Below, piece after piece: positions 43,413 through 52,617 of a stretch of DNA of 64,000 nucleotides (positions are counted from its first letter, which is position 1; each line of letters opens with the position of its first letter). The DNA comes from Caryophanales bacterium UBA5026 (GTDB lineage: Bacteria; Bacillota_I; Bacilli_A; RF39; UBA660). The notes beneath the pieces are model-generated. The model was not told the DNA's origin and searched no databases. It saw only the letters and a list, made by a program, of their open reading frames with translations. Position numbers and translations under genes: made by a program. Location of the stretch: assembly GCA_002416285.1 (NCBI GenBank), contig DICM01000006.1:1-64000 (forward strand), read 5' to 3'.

Positions 43413-44408
43413 ATGAAACCAAAAAGAATTTATTATGAACCTGATATTTTAAATTATGAGTTAGGTAAAAGATTATTAAAAAAATTTAACGATGTTCCAC
43501 GGTTTGAAATTGAAAGTCATAACCGAATTGAAGAACTTCAAAAAAGACCGAATGCTGATTTTGTGGAGATGAAAAAATATCTGATTATCGGTATAAGAAA
43601 AACACATCGATACGTTCCTAATCAAAAAATATCTGATTTTTTAGTTCCTTATACATCATCTGGATGTAGTGCAATGTGTTTGTATTGTTATTTAGTCTGT
43701 AATTATAACAAGTGTTCTTATCTGAGATTATTCGTAAATGTAGATGAAATGTTGAATCGATTGATTAAAAAATCAAATGAAACAGAAGAACCATGTGTTT
43801 TTGAAATTGGAAGCAATAGTGATTTAGTGCTAGAAAACCAAATTACTGGTAACTTAGATAAAACAATTGAAATGTTTGGACAATACGGAAGAGGATATAT
43901 TACGTTTCCTACAAAATTTAGTATGATTGACAGTCTGCTAAAATTAGAACATAAAGATAAAGTAATAATTCGAATGAGTCTAAATCCACAAGAAATTATA
44001 ACGAAAGTTGAAATAGGAACATCAAATTTAAAGAATCGAATAAAAGCCATGAAGAAGTTATTTGAAGCTGGCTATAAGGTAGGAATCTTAATTGCGCCAG
44101 TAATATTTATTGATAATTGGAGAAATCTATATCTCGAATTACTAGATGAACTTAAAAAGGAACTTCCAGAGCAGCTAAAAGAACATCTAATGATTGAAAT
44201 CATATTTATGACTTATAGTTATGTTCATAATGCAATTAATGACCAAGCATTTCCGGATGCACTGAAACTATATAATGAAAAATTAATGACCAGTGGTGGA
44301 AGAGGAAAATATTGGTATAAAAAGGAATATAGGAATGAAGCAGAATTATTCTTTAGAACGGAAATCAGCAAAAGATTTACAGGTGCGACCATTTTATATG
44401 TGGTTTAA
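43413..44408 (+). CDS. splB: spore photoproduct lyase family radical SAM protein
   Basis: 331 residues. YTSSGCSAMCLYCYLVCNYN carries the C-x3-C-x2-C cluster motif (C85, C89, C92) in the SplB-type context C-x3-CxYCYL. FEIGSNSDLVLE and RMSLNPQEIITKVE fit the family's barrel. SplB reverses the UV-induced thymine dimer of spores using SAM chemistry. Its presence suggests the organism makes spores or descends from one that did. GGAGG before the ATG; single gene between two terminators. The protein is not adjacent to a splA. Confidence 0.85.
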   Translation: MKPKRIYYEPDILNYELGKRLLKKFNDVPRFEIESHNRIEELQKRPNADFVEMKKYLIIGIRKTHRYVPNQKISDFLVPYTSSGCSAMCLYCYLVCNYNKCSYLRLFVNVDEMLNRLIKKSNETEEPCVFEIGSNSDLVLENQITGNLDKTIEMFGQYGRGYITFPTKFSMIDSLLKLEHKDKVIIRMSLNPQEIITKVEIGTSNLKNRIKAMKKLFEAGYKVGILIAPVIFIDNWRNLYLELLDELKKELPEQLKEHLMIEIIFMTYSYVHNAINDQAFPDALKLYNEKLMTSGGRGKYWYKKEYRNEAELFFRTEISKRFTGATILYVV

Positions 44409-44427
44409 TCATCGGAGAAAAAAATAG

Positions 44428-44456
44428 CTAGCTAACTAAAAAATAGCTAGTTTTTT
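44428..44456 (+). terminator. splB terminator
   Basis: CTAGCTA (44428-44434), nine-base loop, TAGCTAG (44444-44450), T6. Confidence 0.85.
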
Positions 44457-44570
44457 CTTGTTTTTCTTTCAATGTATCTTCAATTTGACAAAATACAGGA
44501 AGAGAATAGAAAAATATTTTTTTAAAATTATAAAAATGTGCTATTATAGTATTGAAAAGAGATTAATGAA

Positions 44571-44669
44571 ATGAAAAATAAAATAGATAAAGCGAATACC
44601 ATAACTTATAAATTTAAATTAGGCAGTGATAATGAATACCATTACCTAAGTAGTGAAGTAGAAAGATAA
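44571..44669 (+). other. short 32-codon reading frame, probably remnant
   Basis: The frame MKNKIDKANTITYKFKLGS... runs from ATG 44571 to TAA 44667 and is hydrophilic. No clear ribosome site. The rest of 44457-44738 shows no gene. It may be the start of a decayed gene. Confidence 0.3.
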
Positions 44670-44738
44670 TATATTTTGTTAGAAATAAAGATGAATTAAT
44701 GTTAATGTAGTAAATTATTCTGGAAAGAAGGTTTATGA

Positions 44739-45233
44739 ATGGATAAAATTTATCCTAAAGAAGTTGCTATTTTGAAGCGAAGAAATAATCTGCTGATACA
44801 TATCTTCAAATTGAGTCAGGAATTAATAGCTACCAAGGAACAGTACATAGAAAAAGAGATAAGTTGTAGCCATTCTCTCGTTTTCAATTTAGGTAAAACA
44901 ATATCAAAAAATAATGATGAATATCGTTGTGCTTTCTGTGGTCTAAGTACTCGATCAATTTCTTTTACAAAGGATAGCTTTACGAATAGTCAAATTATTA
45001 ACGTTCCTTATTATCATGAATCTGATGCAGAAATATCCATTACAGCTGGACTATCTGTTAATCTATTTTATCTTTCTTTAGTTTCATATTTAGCGAATAA
45101 CATGGATATGGATCAAGGTGAACTTGTGAAGTATCTTGAATTGAATTATATTAGTATTGCCGATGAATTTATGAAAATAGGATATAATGACCGATTTAAA
45201 TATTTAGAAAAAAGTTTATTTAAACATATATGA
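44739..45233 (+). CDS. unrecognised protein with possible zinc site, 164 aa
   Basis: Not recognised. SCSHSLVFNLG (42-52) followed by YRCAFCGLSTR (64-74) gives C-x-H and C-x2-C, a plausible zinc ribbon. The rest is helical and hydrophilic apart from SVNLFYLSLVSYLANNM (about 106-122). GAAGG before the ATG. Followed at once by a terminator. Confidence 0.65.
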   Translation: MDKIYPKEVAILKRRNNLLIHIFKLSQELIATKEQYIEKEISCSHSLVFNLGKTISKNNDEYRCAFCGLSTRSISFTKDSFTNSQIINVPYYHESDAEISITAGLSVNLFYLSLVSYLANNMDMDQGELVKYLELNYISIADEFMKIGYNDRFKYLEKSLFKHI

Positions 45234-45235
45234 GA

Positions 45236-45256
45236 AAACTAGTGGGAACTAGTTTT
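45236..45256 (+). terminator. rho-independent terminator
   Basis: AAACTAGT (45236-45243), GGGA loop, ACTAGTTT (45248-45255), T-run. Confidence 0.8.
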
Positions 45257-45323
45257 TTCTAAAATCCTTACTTGTATTTTCATTTTTGATAGTTTATAAT
45301 GTGAATTATGAGGTGTGGTTTAT

Positions 45324-46364
45324 ATGTATTTAGATAGCATTAATAAAGAATTAAGGAAGTATTTAATGTTGCTTTGCAATCATGATTACCCTGAATTTAT
45401 TGAAAAATATATTAATACGAAAGACCTACAGAGACTAGCTGGCATTGGTCAATTCTGTGGTGCAGATTATACGAGTCTCTATAATTTACGGTTTTGGTAT
45501 TCTAGACTTGATCATAGTGTAGCTTGTGCACTTATGACATGGCATTTTACAGGTGATAAAGTTCAGACTTTATCAGCACTATTTCATGATCTTGGAACAC
45601 CGGCTTTCAGTCATTGTATAGATTTTCTATTGGGTGATGGAGCAAATCAAGAAAGTTCAGAACTCAATGTTTTAGATATTCTTGCTAATTCTGATGAGAT
45701 TAAAAAGATGTTGGACGAGGATTCAATAACAGATATTAACTTACTAGATGATCATAATTATTCCATTGTCGAAAATAATAAACCTAAAATATGCGTTGAT
45801 CGATTAGATGGGGTACTACAAACTTGTTATACTTGGTTGCAATATTGGAATTTTCAAACATTAGAAAAAGTCTATAAAAATATTACGGTTTTAGTTGATG
45901 AAGAAGGAAACCAAGAAATCGGTTTTCTAAATAAAGAGATCTGTGAAATATTCTTTGATGGTGTTTTCAAATATAGTATTGAGTTGCAGAAAAATAAGAA
46001 TAAATATATGATGAATTTCTTTTCAACACTTTTTTCTACATTTATCACAAATAAGAAATTGTCCATAGAAGATTTTTATCATATGAGTGAAGGTGAAATA
46101 TTAAATATTATCGAGAAGGATAACAATCATAATTGGAATATCTTTAAAAGAGCAGCAGATGTAATCAATACAGACTCTTTTCCGGAATCATTATATGCTG
46201 TTTCTGGCTCTACTAAGAAAAGATATGTAAATCCCTTATGTTTGTATGAGGGTAAAATGGTTCGTTTAAATGAAATATCGCAGAGTTGTCAGGACCTATT
46301 AAATTGTTATCTAAATTATAAAGAAAGTGACTACTGTTATATAGATGGCATTCATTTTGAATAA
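45324..46364 (+). CDS. HD-domain phosphohydrolase
   Basis: 346 residues. The HD metal site is complete: RLDHSVACA (H64), LFHDLGTPAFSHCID (H88, D89, and H97), and ICVDRLDG (D159), the dGTPase/SAMHD1-like pattern H...HD...D. Relatives hydrolyse nucleotides such as dNTPs or cyclic compounds. Start is ATG 45324 behind GAGGTG. The neighbours do not show a pathway. The C-terminal half (from about 190) is unrecognised. Confidence 0.8.
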   Translation: MYLDSINKELRKYLMLLCNHDYPEFIEKYINTKDLQRLAGIGQFCGADYTSLYNLRFWYSRLDHSVACALMTWHFTGDKVQTLSALFHDLGTPAFSHCIDFLLGDGANQESSELNVLDILANSDEIKKMLDEDSITDINLLDDHNYSIVENNKPKICVDRLDGVLQTCYTWLQYWNFQTLEKVYKNITVLVDEEGNQEIGFLNKEICEIFFDGVFKYSIELQKNKNKYMMNFFSTLFSTFITNKKLSIEDFYHMSEGEILNIIEKDNNHNWNIFKRAADVINTDSFPESLYAVSGSTKKRYVNPLCLYEGKMVRLNEISQSCQDLLNCYLNYKESDYCYIDGIHFE

Positions 46365-46377
46365 TAAATTTGTTCAT

Positions 46378-46404
46378 AAAAAAGGTATCATAAAGATACC
46401 TTTT
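46378..46404. terminator. two-way terminator between convergent genes
   Basis: GGTATC-ATAAA-GATACC (46384-46400) with A-run before and T-run after, serving the HD gene on the plus strand and the paralogue gene on the minus strand. Confidence 0.85.
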
Positions 46405-46416
46405 AAATATATCTAA

Positions 46417-47220
46417 TTAATTAAACTTTGATTTTGTATAGAATTTTATTTTTTCCACTTGTTCTAAAAAAGGTTCGCTTTTGTATTCCTGCAACAATTT
46501 CATTGATAATTTTGTTCTATGTATTTTTAGATTAGAAAAAGGGTTTTGTTTTTGATACAATAATTCGTAAAAAATAGCTAAATCTTCATGTAATACAACT
46601 AGTGAATTAGAAGAAACTTCTGGATTCATTGGTCTAACATTATGAACGAGTTCTTTTATCGCAATTAGACTGCTTTTCTCATCTATCACTTTCGTGTACT
46701 TTTTTGTTTGCTCTAATGTCTCGTTGATGCTTGATTCCGTATATACCTGTTCGCTTACTAAGAAGCTCTTTACGCTATCTAAGTTGAATCCTTTTAAAAA
46801 CTGTTGCTGTTCTCTTGCTTTTGTTGAGATTAATAGTTCAACGCCTTGAAGAGAAATATAGAAATATCCTTTTCCTCTTTGGTTGAGCGCTTTTGAAAAA
46901 TCATCTAAGGCTTTTTCAATATATGCTGTTTTACTTGCCGAATCTCTATTCAACAGATTAAGTGTGTGATATAAATTATCCAACTTAATTTTGGAAATGT
47001 TCTGAAGAATAAAATTATATAATTTTAATTCTTCTTCAGTAGTAGAAGCATAGATCGTAAATGCTCTTTTTATCGTATCATTCATGTTAAGATCGTTTAA
47101 TGAGAAATGATTTTTAAATTTTAAAGCATTATAACGTGCAGATATTCTAATATATTCTTCTAGTAATTGTCTATATTGCTCAAAAAGTGCTCTGGTTATA
47201 TTTTCTTTTGTTAAAATCAT
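46417..47220 (-). CDS. 267-aa paralogue A beside cysK, unrecognised
   Basis: Soluble, all-helical protein of 267 residues with no recognised family. It is a paralogue of the equally long product of 49303-50106: shared landmarks include NMND/NMNE after a SLNDLN/SLRDSN segment, YNFILQNISKI vs HYFILKNITKI, FLKGFNLD vs YLKGFNIC, and FYELLYQKQNPFS...LLQEYKSEPFLEQVEKIKFY vs FYQLLAQRFNPFS...LLESYHDEPFPNQIQKIKNY. Start is ATG at 47220 behind GGTGATAAT. Its promoter resembles that of the paralogue. A role near cysteine metabolism is only suggested by place. Confidence 0.75.
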   Translation of the reverse strand: MILTKENITRALFEQYRQLLEEYIRISARYNALKFKNHFSLNDLNMNDTIKRAFTIYASTTEEELKLYNFILQNISKIKLDNLYHTLNLLNRDSASKTAYIEKALDDFSKALNQRGKGYFYISLQGVELLISTKAREQQQFLKGFNLDSVKSFLVSEQVYTESSINETLEQTKKYTKVIDEKSSLIAIKELVHNVRPMNPEVSSNSLVVLHEDLAIFYELLYQKQNPFSNLKIHRTKLSMKLLQEYKSEPFLEQVEKIKFYTKSKFN

Positions 47221-47239
47221 ATTATCACCGCCAAGTGAT

Positions 47240-47268
47240 ATTATATAGATAGAAATCATAACTGTCAA
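47240..47268 (-). promoter_or_regulatory. promoter of paralogue A
   Basis: On the minus strand TTGACA (47263-47268), 17-bp spacer, TATAAT (47240-47245), exact consensus. Confidence 0.85.
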
Positions 47269-47285
47269 ATAGATTTGTAACAGAA

Positions 47286-47726
47286 TTATATGTAATACAT
47301 AAATGAAACATTATTATTATAATCATCTATATTTTCCAATAGATTTTCTAATGTTATATTTGATAATATTTGAATAATTGATTCATCAATTTTATCTAGA
47401 ATATGATTGGTAATAATAATTTCAATAATTTCTTTTTTCTCTATTAATATTTTTTTATTAGATAAATTACTTTCTGTAGCCTTTAGAATCTCAAACAGAG
47501 TAATATTATTTGGTGTCTTTCGGAGTTGATATCCTCCATTAGGTCCTTTTATGGAATCCACTAAATTAGCTTTTTTTAACGATGAAAATATTTGCTCTAA
47601 GTATATTTTTGAAATGTTTAGATTTTCCGCTATCGTCATTAATGAAATGCTCTGATCAGTATTTCTTTTTTTGGCAATATAAAGCATAGAAGCTATCGCA
47701 TATTTTCCCTTTGTTGATATATTCAT
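47286..47726 (-). CDS. Rrf2 family regulator, CymR-like
   Basis: 146 residues from ATG 47726 behind GGGTGAT. Winged helix: STKGKYAIASMLYIA, LMTIAENLNISKIYLEQIFSSLKKANLVDSIKGPNGGYQLRK, the Rrf2 signature. It contains no cysteine at all, so it cannot hold the Fe-S cluster of IscR/NsrR types; this matches CymR, which senses cysteine supply through complex with CysK. Divergent from cysK, with palindromes in the shared control region. So it probably represses cysK when cysteine is plentiful. Confidence 0.85.
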   Translation of the reverse strand: MNISTKGKYAIASMLYIAKKRNTDQSISLMTIAENLNISKIYLEQIFSSLKKANLVDSIKGPNGGYQLRKTPNNITLFEILKATESNLSNKKILIEKKEIIEIIITNHILDKIDESIIQILSNITLENLLENIDDYNNNVSFMYYI

Positions 47727-47769
47727 AAAATCACCCATTATATATTATTTTTTATAAAAATTATTGTTA

Positions 47770-47829
47770 TCATATTACAATAATATGAATACAATATATT
47801 AAATATTTCACATATATGTTTTATATGTG
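47770..47829 (+). promoter_or_regulatory. palindromic control region between rrf2 and cysK
   Basis: Two inverted repeats: TCATATTA-CAA-TAATATGA (47770-47788, perfect) and CACATATA-TGTTT-TATATGTG (47809-47829, perfect arms). The first lies midway between the divergent genes, the second just before the cysK ribosome site. Both are candidate binding sites for the Rrf2 protein. Confidence 0.65.
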
Positions 47830-47848
47830 ATTGAAAGGAGAGTATAAC

Positions 47849-48781
47849 ATGTCTAAAATTTATAAGAATTTGGCGGAGTTGATTGGAAATACGCCCTTAT
47901 TAGAACTTAAATCGTATGATGAACAACTCGAGTTAAAAGCTACTATTCTTGGAAAATTAGAGTATTTTAACCCGGCAGGAAGTGTGAAAGATAGAATTGC
48001 TAAGGCAATGATCGAGGATGCAGAAGAGCAGGGGCTTTTGCATACAGATTCAGTCATTGTAGAACCGACAAGTGGAAACACTGGTATTGGTTTAGCAGCA
48101 GTTGCAGCATCGAAAGGGTATAAAGTAATTTTAACAATGCCAGAAACTATGAGTGTTGAACGTAGAAACCTATTAAGAGCTTATGGTGCTGAGCTAGTAT
48201 TGACGGAAGGCGCAAAAGGAATGAAAGGGGCAATTGAGAAGGCAAATGAAATTGTTTCTGCAACATCAAATGCCTTTTTACCAAGTCAGTTTACCAATAT
48301 AGCTAACCCTAGGATTCATTTTTTAACCACTGGGCCTGAAATATGGAATGATACAGACGGTAAAGTCGATATTGTTGTAGCTGGGGTTGGAACAGGAGGT
48401 ACTATTACTGGAGTAGGAAAATATTTAACAGAAAAAAATTCCAATATAAAGGTAATTGCCGTAGAGCCAGCTGATTCACCGGTGTTGTCTGGTGGTTCTG
48501 CCGGACCACATAAAATTCAAGGAATTGGTGCAGGATTTGTTCCAGAAGTGTTGAACACCAGTATCTATGATGAAATTATTCAAGTAAATTCTGACGATGC
48601 GATGAAAACCAGTAGATTAATTGCTTCAAGTGAAGGATTATTAGTTGGAATTTCTTCTGGTGCAGCTTTATACGCGGCAACTGAGCTTGCGAAAAGAAAA
48701 GAAAATGATGGCAAAATAATTGTTACTATTTTACCTGATACAGGCGAAAGATATTTATCAACTCCCTTATTCGATAAATAA
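47849..48781 (+). CDS. cysK: cysteine synthase A
   Basis: 310 residues. PLP lysine in [12 protein letters not shown] (K47), phosphate/substrate loops [11 protein letters not shown] (73-83) and [15 protein letters not shown], and [22 protein letters not shown] at the end. Makes cysteine from O-acetylserine and sulfide. AAAGGAG at 47834-47840 sets the ATG at 47849. In relatives CysK also acts as the partner of CymR, which fits the adjacent Rrf2 gene. Confidence 0.95.
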   Translation: MSKIYKNLAELIGNTPLLELKSYDEQLELKATILGKLEYFNPAGSVKDRIAKAMIEDAEEQGLLHTDSVIVEPTSGNTGIGLAAVAASKGYKVILTMPETMSVERRNLLRAYGAELVLTEGAKGMKGAIEKANEIVSATSNAFLPSQFTNIANPRIHFLTTGPEIWNDTDGKVDIVVAGVGTGGTITGVGKYLTEKNSNIKVIAVEPADSPVLSGGSAGPHKIQGIGAGFVPEVLNTSIYDEIIQVNSDDAMKTSRLIASSEGLLVGISSGAALYAATELAKRKENDGKIIVTILPDTGERYLSTPLFDK

Positions 48782-48864
48782 ATTTCATAAGAAGGTTCTT
48801 TTTTAAAGAATCTTTTTCATTATTCCAAATTACAATTGTGTTATAATATACCAGGAGGGATCGT

Positions 48865-49284
48865 ATGAAATATAAAAAAATTGAAAATCACTATATTGTT
48901 CGCATTGATAAAGGAGAAGAAGTTATTGCTAAAATAACAGAGTTATGTTTAAAAGAGAATATTACTTTAGGAAGTATTACAGGAATTGGCGCTACAAACA
49001 ATGTAACGATCGGATTATATGATACTGAAGCAAAAAAGTATAATAAAAATACACTTCTTGAGCCTTTAGAGATTACATCGCTAACAGGAAACATTTCTAC
49101 TATGGATGGAAAACCGTATTTACATCTTCATATCACTGTTGGAAATAAAGATAATATTGTCTATGGGGGACATTTAAATGAATGTTTTATATCAGCTACT
49201 TGTGAATTACATATTCTAAAAATTGACGGGGAGATGGATCGTTATTTTGATCCTGAAATTGGATTAAATCTATATAAAATATAA
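48865..49284 (+). CDS. PPC/DUF296 domain protein
   Basis: 139 residues, one PPC domain: IVRIDKGEEVIAKITELCLKENI...GSITGIGATNNVTIGLYD, then LHLHITVGNKDNIVYGGHL with the conserved His residues and TCELHI. Single-domain PPC proteins in bacteria are trimeric, of unclear role, perhaps binding ligand or DNA. AGGAGGG before the ATG. Separate promoter likely (TATAAT-like element near 48843). Confidence 0.88.
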   Translation: MKYKKIENHYIVRIDKGEEVIAKITELCLKENITLGSITGIGATNNVTIGLYDTEAKKYNKNTLLEPLEITSLTGNISTMDGKPYLHLHITVGNKDNIVYGGHLNECFISATCELHILKIDGEMDRYFDPEIGLNLYKI

Positions 49285-49304
49285 AAAGAGCTTTTTAGCT
49301 CTTT
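49285..49304. terminator. two-way terminator
   Basis: AAAGAGCT-TTTT-AGCTCTTT (49285-49304), A-run before and T-rich after; lies between the PPC gene and the convergent paralogue B gene. Confidence 0.8.
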
Positions 49305-50106
49305 ATTTTTGATAGTTTTTTATTTTTTGAATTTGATTTGGAAAAGGTTCATCATGATAACTTTCTAATAATTGAAGGGATATATTTGTTGGTTCGATTT
49401 TTTCTTTAGAAAAAGGGTTAAATCGTTGCGCTAATAATTGGTAGAATATAGAAAGTGTTTCTTGTTCCTCACTTGTTATTGTATGATCTATGTTTGATAC
49501 TGCATATTTTGTAAATTGAGATATATTTTGTAAAAAACTTTCTTCATCTTCAATTTTAGTTAGAGGAAAGATGAAGTTATCTGATTTTTGTTCCATTGCT
49601 TTTAATATTGCAAATAAGTCGGCTGCAGTAATCATATTTGTAGCAATAAAAAAATCCATTAATGCACATATATTGAATCCTTTTAGATATTCTTTATATA
49701 AATCAATCTTTGCTTCATTCAGACCATCTTTCGATTTTGGAAGACAAAACCTACCAGAATCTTTCATTTCAATTGCATCTTCAAAGCATTTGAATACTTT
49801 TTCCATATAATAATAGCGGATTTCAAAATCATCTTCTAGCTGCTCAAATACATAAAGCAAATTGTTGTGATGAATCTTTGTTATATTTTTCAAAATAAAA
49901 TAGTGTAGTTGTGATTCTATATCTATAGTTTTAAAACTTTTTCTAATTTCAATTGTTAGCTGTTCATTCATATTTGAATCTCGTAATGATAAAAAATTGC
50001 TTATTTTACATGTGTAATATTCCCATAAAAGCCGGTGTTTTTCTTCTTGTAAAAGTCTCCGATTTGAGAACAATTCTTTTAAATTATTCTGTGTATTCTT
50101 TTTCAT
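49303..50106 (-). CDS. 267-aa paralogue B beside cysK, unrecognised
   Basis: Soluble helical protein, 267 residues when started at ATG 50106 behind GGTGG, exactly the length of paralogue A at 46417-47220. The similarity runs along the whole chain (see that entry) but is low, so the duplication is old. No catalytic motif is visible. A consensus promoter with the same layout as that of A lies 20 bases upstream. Confidence 0.75.
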   Translation of the reverse strand: MKKNTQNNLKELFSNRRLLQEEKHRLLWEYYTCKISNFLSLRDSNMNEQLTIEIRKSFKTIDIESQLHYFILKNITKIHHNNLLYVFEQLEDDFEIRYYYMEKVFKCFEDAIEMKDSGRFCLPKSKDGLNEAKIDLYKEYLKGFNICALMDFFIATNMITAADLFAILKAMEQKSDNFIFPLTKIEDEESFLQNISQFTKYAVSNIDHTITSEEQETLSIFYQLLAQRFNPFSKEKIEPTNISLQLLESYHDEPFPNQIQKIKNYQK

Positions 50107-50125
50107 ATTAACACCACCTGCGTTT

Positions 50126-50154
50126 ATTATATAAATCTTATCGTAATCTGTCAA
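50126..50154 (-). promoter_or_regulatory. promoter of paralogue B
   Basis: On the minus strand TTGACA (50149-50154), 17-bp spacer, TATAAT (50126-50131), the same spacing and similar flanks (ATTTGACAG before, TATATAATA around -10) as the promoter of paralogue A. Confidence 0.85.
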
Positions 50155-50226
50155 ATAAAATTTTTTCAATAGAAAATAAATTTTAAATATATTGTTGTTT
50201 TATGGTAGAATAAACATGGTGATAGA

Positions 50227-51540
50227 ATGAGGAGATTACTTAAGATCAGCTTTGATATTGGACTTTTATCTTTAATTCCAGTTTTATCTTGGATTTTATT
50301 AGGTATTATAGTAGATCCTCATTTGATTAATGTATTTACTTTAACCTATCCAATTCAATTTGTTTGGTATATTTTCAAGTCAATATTTGCAACGGGAGCA
50401 AATATTAGCAAAGAAAAAGACAAAAACCCTAATACTGTTATGGCAGGGTTAGTAATAGGATCCATTGTTTCTTTGTTTGTCTTTGGATGTTTTGTGCTAA
50501 ATATAGAATCTTACATAAGGTTCATGAACATGGAGGTAGCTATTTATAAAGAGTTTGCTATTTATTCTGTAATTCAGTTATATATTCAACTCATATTTGA
50601 ATTTATCCTAGTTAAACTTTATTATGAAGAAAAAAATGATTTAGCAAATCATTATTCTATTTATTTTAACCTTATTAATTTTGTAGTATTAATTGCCTGC
50701 GCCTTCTTTGTAAAAGATCCGGTTTTAATTGTCGGCATTACACTTGTGGCAATTGCTGTTTATACAGTTTACTTATTAAGTAAAAATGTTAATAAATTTA
50801 AATGGAAATTTAATTTGTTTCATTTTATTAGATATGATTCAGTCGAATTAACTAATAATATTGCGTTCTTTTTAATTTTCTTATTTGGTTTTAGTAATTC
50901 TATGGTGTTTGGTGAAGAATATATATCTGCACTCACTTTTGTTGCACTAATTACCGATGTTCAATGGGATGTGTTTGATTCTATTGTTGTTACAGCACAG
51001 ATTGACATTAGTAAAGGTCTTTTCTATTACAGGGAACATGTGAAAAATGCTTATAAGTTACTAGGATTATTAATTTTATCTGTGTTTTTTATGTTTAGCA
51101 TCTTATATCCGTTTTATGAACTCAGTTTTGGTGTAGTACTAATCTATCTATCATTTGAACTTATAAACTATTTAATTTATCCAATCTATCGCTTACATAC
51201 TTGTTTTTTACAGCTAGAATATTCCGCCAGTAAAACTACAGCAAATAAAATGCTTGCGAATGTATTTCGGATTGTTTCATCTTTTATTGTGTCACCTTTC
51301 TGTACTGGAATTGGACAAATTGTTTCCAGTCTTTATCAATTCGTTTCACTAAACTTTTTATTTCATAAAAATTATAAAATAGGTATGGATGGCTTGATTA
51401 CGAAAAGAAAGGGTTCAACATCTGATTTGTCTGAATTGGATTTTAATATGGAATTAGAAAATACATTTCATAATACTGTAAAAGAGATAATTGATTATAA
51501 AAGTGACTGTGAAGAAGAACTTATTGAAATTAATGGATAA
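50227..51540 (+). CDS. MATE-like polytopic membrane protein
   Basis: 437 residues with about twelve hydrophobic segments spread evenly and a hydrophilic tail of about 50 residues. The layout and the FTLTYPIQFVWYIFKSIFATGANI start resemble the MATE/MOP flippase superfamily, though I see no decisive motif. A transporter for drugs or lipid-linked molecules is plausible. The ribosome site GGTGATAGA is close to the ATG. The stop is 19 bases before the damaged HD gene. Confidence 0.6.
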   Translation: MRRLLKISFDIGLLSLIPVLSWILLGIIVDPHLINVFTLTYPIQFVWYIFKSIFATGANISKEKDKNPNTVMAGLVIGSIVSLFVFGCFVLNIESYIRFMNMEVAIYKEFAIYSVIQLYIQLIFEFILVKLYYEEKNDLANHYSIYFNLINFVVLIACAFFVKDPVLIVGITLVAIAVYTVYLLSKNVNKFKWKFNLFHFIRYDSVELTNNIAFFLIFLFGFSNSMVFGEEYISALTFVALITDVQWDVFDSIVVTAQIDISKGLFYYREHVKNAYKLLGLLILSVFFMFSILYPFYELSFGVVLIYLSFELINYLIYPIYRLHTCFLQLEYSASKTTANKMLANVFRIVSSFIVSPFCTGIGQIVSSLYQFVSLNFLFHKNYKIGMDGLITKRKGSTSDLSELDFNMELENTFHNTVKEIIDYKSDCEEELIEING

Positions 51541-51559
51541 ATACACGTTAGGAGGGACT

Positions 51560-52101
51560 ATGTATAATTTAGAAGAACGAGTGATTCACTTTGTATTTCA
51601 GGCATTTCATGAAATAAATAGAAAAAAAGAGAATATTTCTTTAGCTTTTCATAGTATTATGGTAGGAACTATGCTTAAAAATATTGGTTGTGAAGAAAGT
51701 TTAATTTTGGCTGGTTATTTACATGATATTATTGAAGATACCTCTTATAATTATGACTATTTACAACAGCAATTTGGTAAAACTGTAGCTGATCTAGTAC
51801 TGAGAGTGACAGAAAATCAAACAATTAGCGATTGGCGAGGTCGAAAAGAAGACGTTATTATACGATAGAAAAAGAATCGAGAGATGTTTTATTCATTGAA
51901 CTAGCAGATAAGCTACAAAATCTGATTTCAGACTATGACTTATATTTAGAAAAGGGAAAAGAGTCCTTAAATACCGAATCGGATGGATATGAGGATCTTA
52001 AATGGTATTATTTGTCTTTAAAGAGACTATTCAATTCACATTTAGAAAATAATGATTTATTGGCACGATATAATAAAATTACGACGATTTATTTTTTATA
52101 A
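51560..52101 (+). pseudogene. HD-domain (ppGpp hydrolase-like) gene with a frameshift
   Basis: The first frame (from ATG 51560, GGAGGG before it) gives LAFHSIMVGTMLKNIGCEESLILAGYLHDIIEDT, the HD motif of RelA/SpoT or MESH1-type hydrolases, and ends at TAG 51868 after WRGRKEDVIIR. In the -1 frame the rest follows, with RRYYTIEKESRDVLFIELADKLQNLISDY, the downstream ADKLxN motif of the same domain, to 52101. A one-base deletion around 51845-51865 best explains this. The undamaged protein would have been about 180 residues and small-alarmone-hydrolase-like. Confidence 0.75.
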
Positions 52102-52121
52102 AGGTAAGAGGTATTATAATA

Positions 52122-52514
52122 GTGACACAAAAACAGCAAATTATTATTGATGCTATTTTGGAAAAATTATCTCATTCCAAATTTCGTAACAGTTTTCGAT
52201 TAAATAAAAAGGATATCAATTATATTAATGAAAAAGGAATAGAAATAATAGAAAAACATGCTAAAGAATTTATTGAAATTAGACTGGCTCCAGAATATCC
52301 TGAAAAGGATGGAAAACAAACTCCTATGAGAGGACATCCCGTTTTTCTTGCTCAACATGCGACAGCCACTTGTTGTAGAGGATGCATGGAAAAGTGGCAC
52401 CATATCAAAAAGGGGACTACAATGACTAAAGAACAGCAAAATTATGCTGTTGCAATTATTATGGAGTGGATTAATAGACAGAGAAATACCCAAGAATTAA
52501 ATGAAGGTAATTGA
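52122..52514 (+). CDS. DUF4186 family protein
   Basis: 130 residues. The family core is plain: RLAPEYPEKDGKQTPMRGHPVFLAQHATATCCRGCMEKWHHI, with a Cys pair and His residues that may bind metal. Function of DUF4186 is unknown. The start appears to be GTG 52122, nine bases after GAGGT. Confidence 0.88.
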   Translation: MTQKQQIIIDAILEKLSHSKFRNSFRLNKKDINYINEKGIEIIEKHAKEFIEIRLAPEYPEKDGKQTPMRGHPVFLAQHATATCCRGCMEKWHHIKKGTTMTKEQQNYAVAIIMEWINRQRNTQELNEGN

Positions 52515-52585
52515 AATGAAGCATCCTTTTTCGATACTGATCGCCTTAAAGCTAAAGAATAGACTATAGAATAATGAAGAAAAAT

Positions 52586-52610
52586 TCACCAAAAAGAGGT
52601 GATTTTTTTT
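52586..52610 (+). terminator. probable terminator
   Basis: TCACC (52586-52590), seven-base loop, GGTGA (52598-52602), T8. Short stem. Confidence 0.6.
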
Positions 52611-52617
52611 ATTTTTG

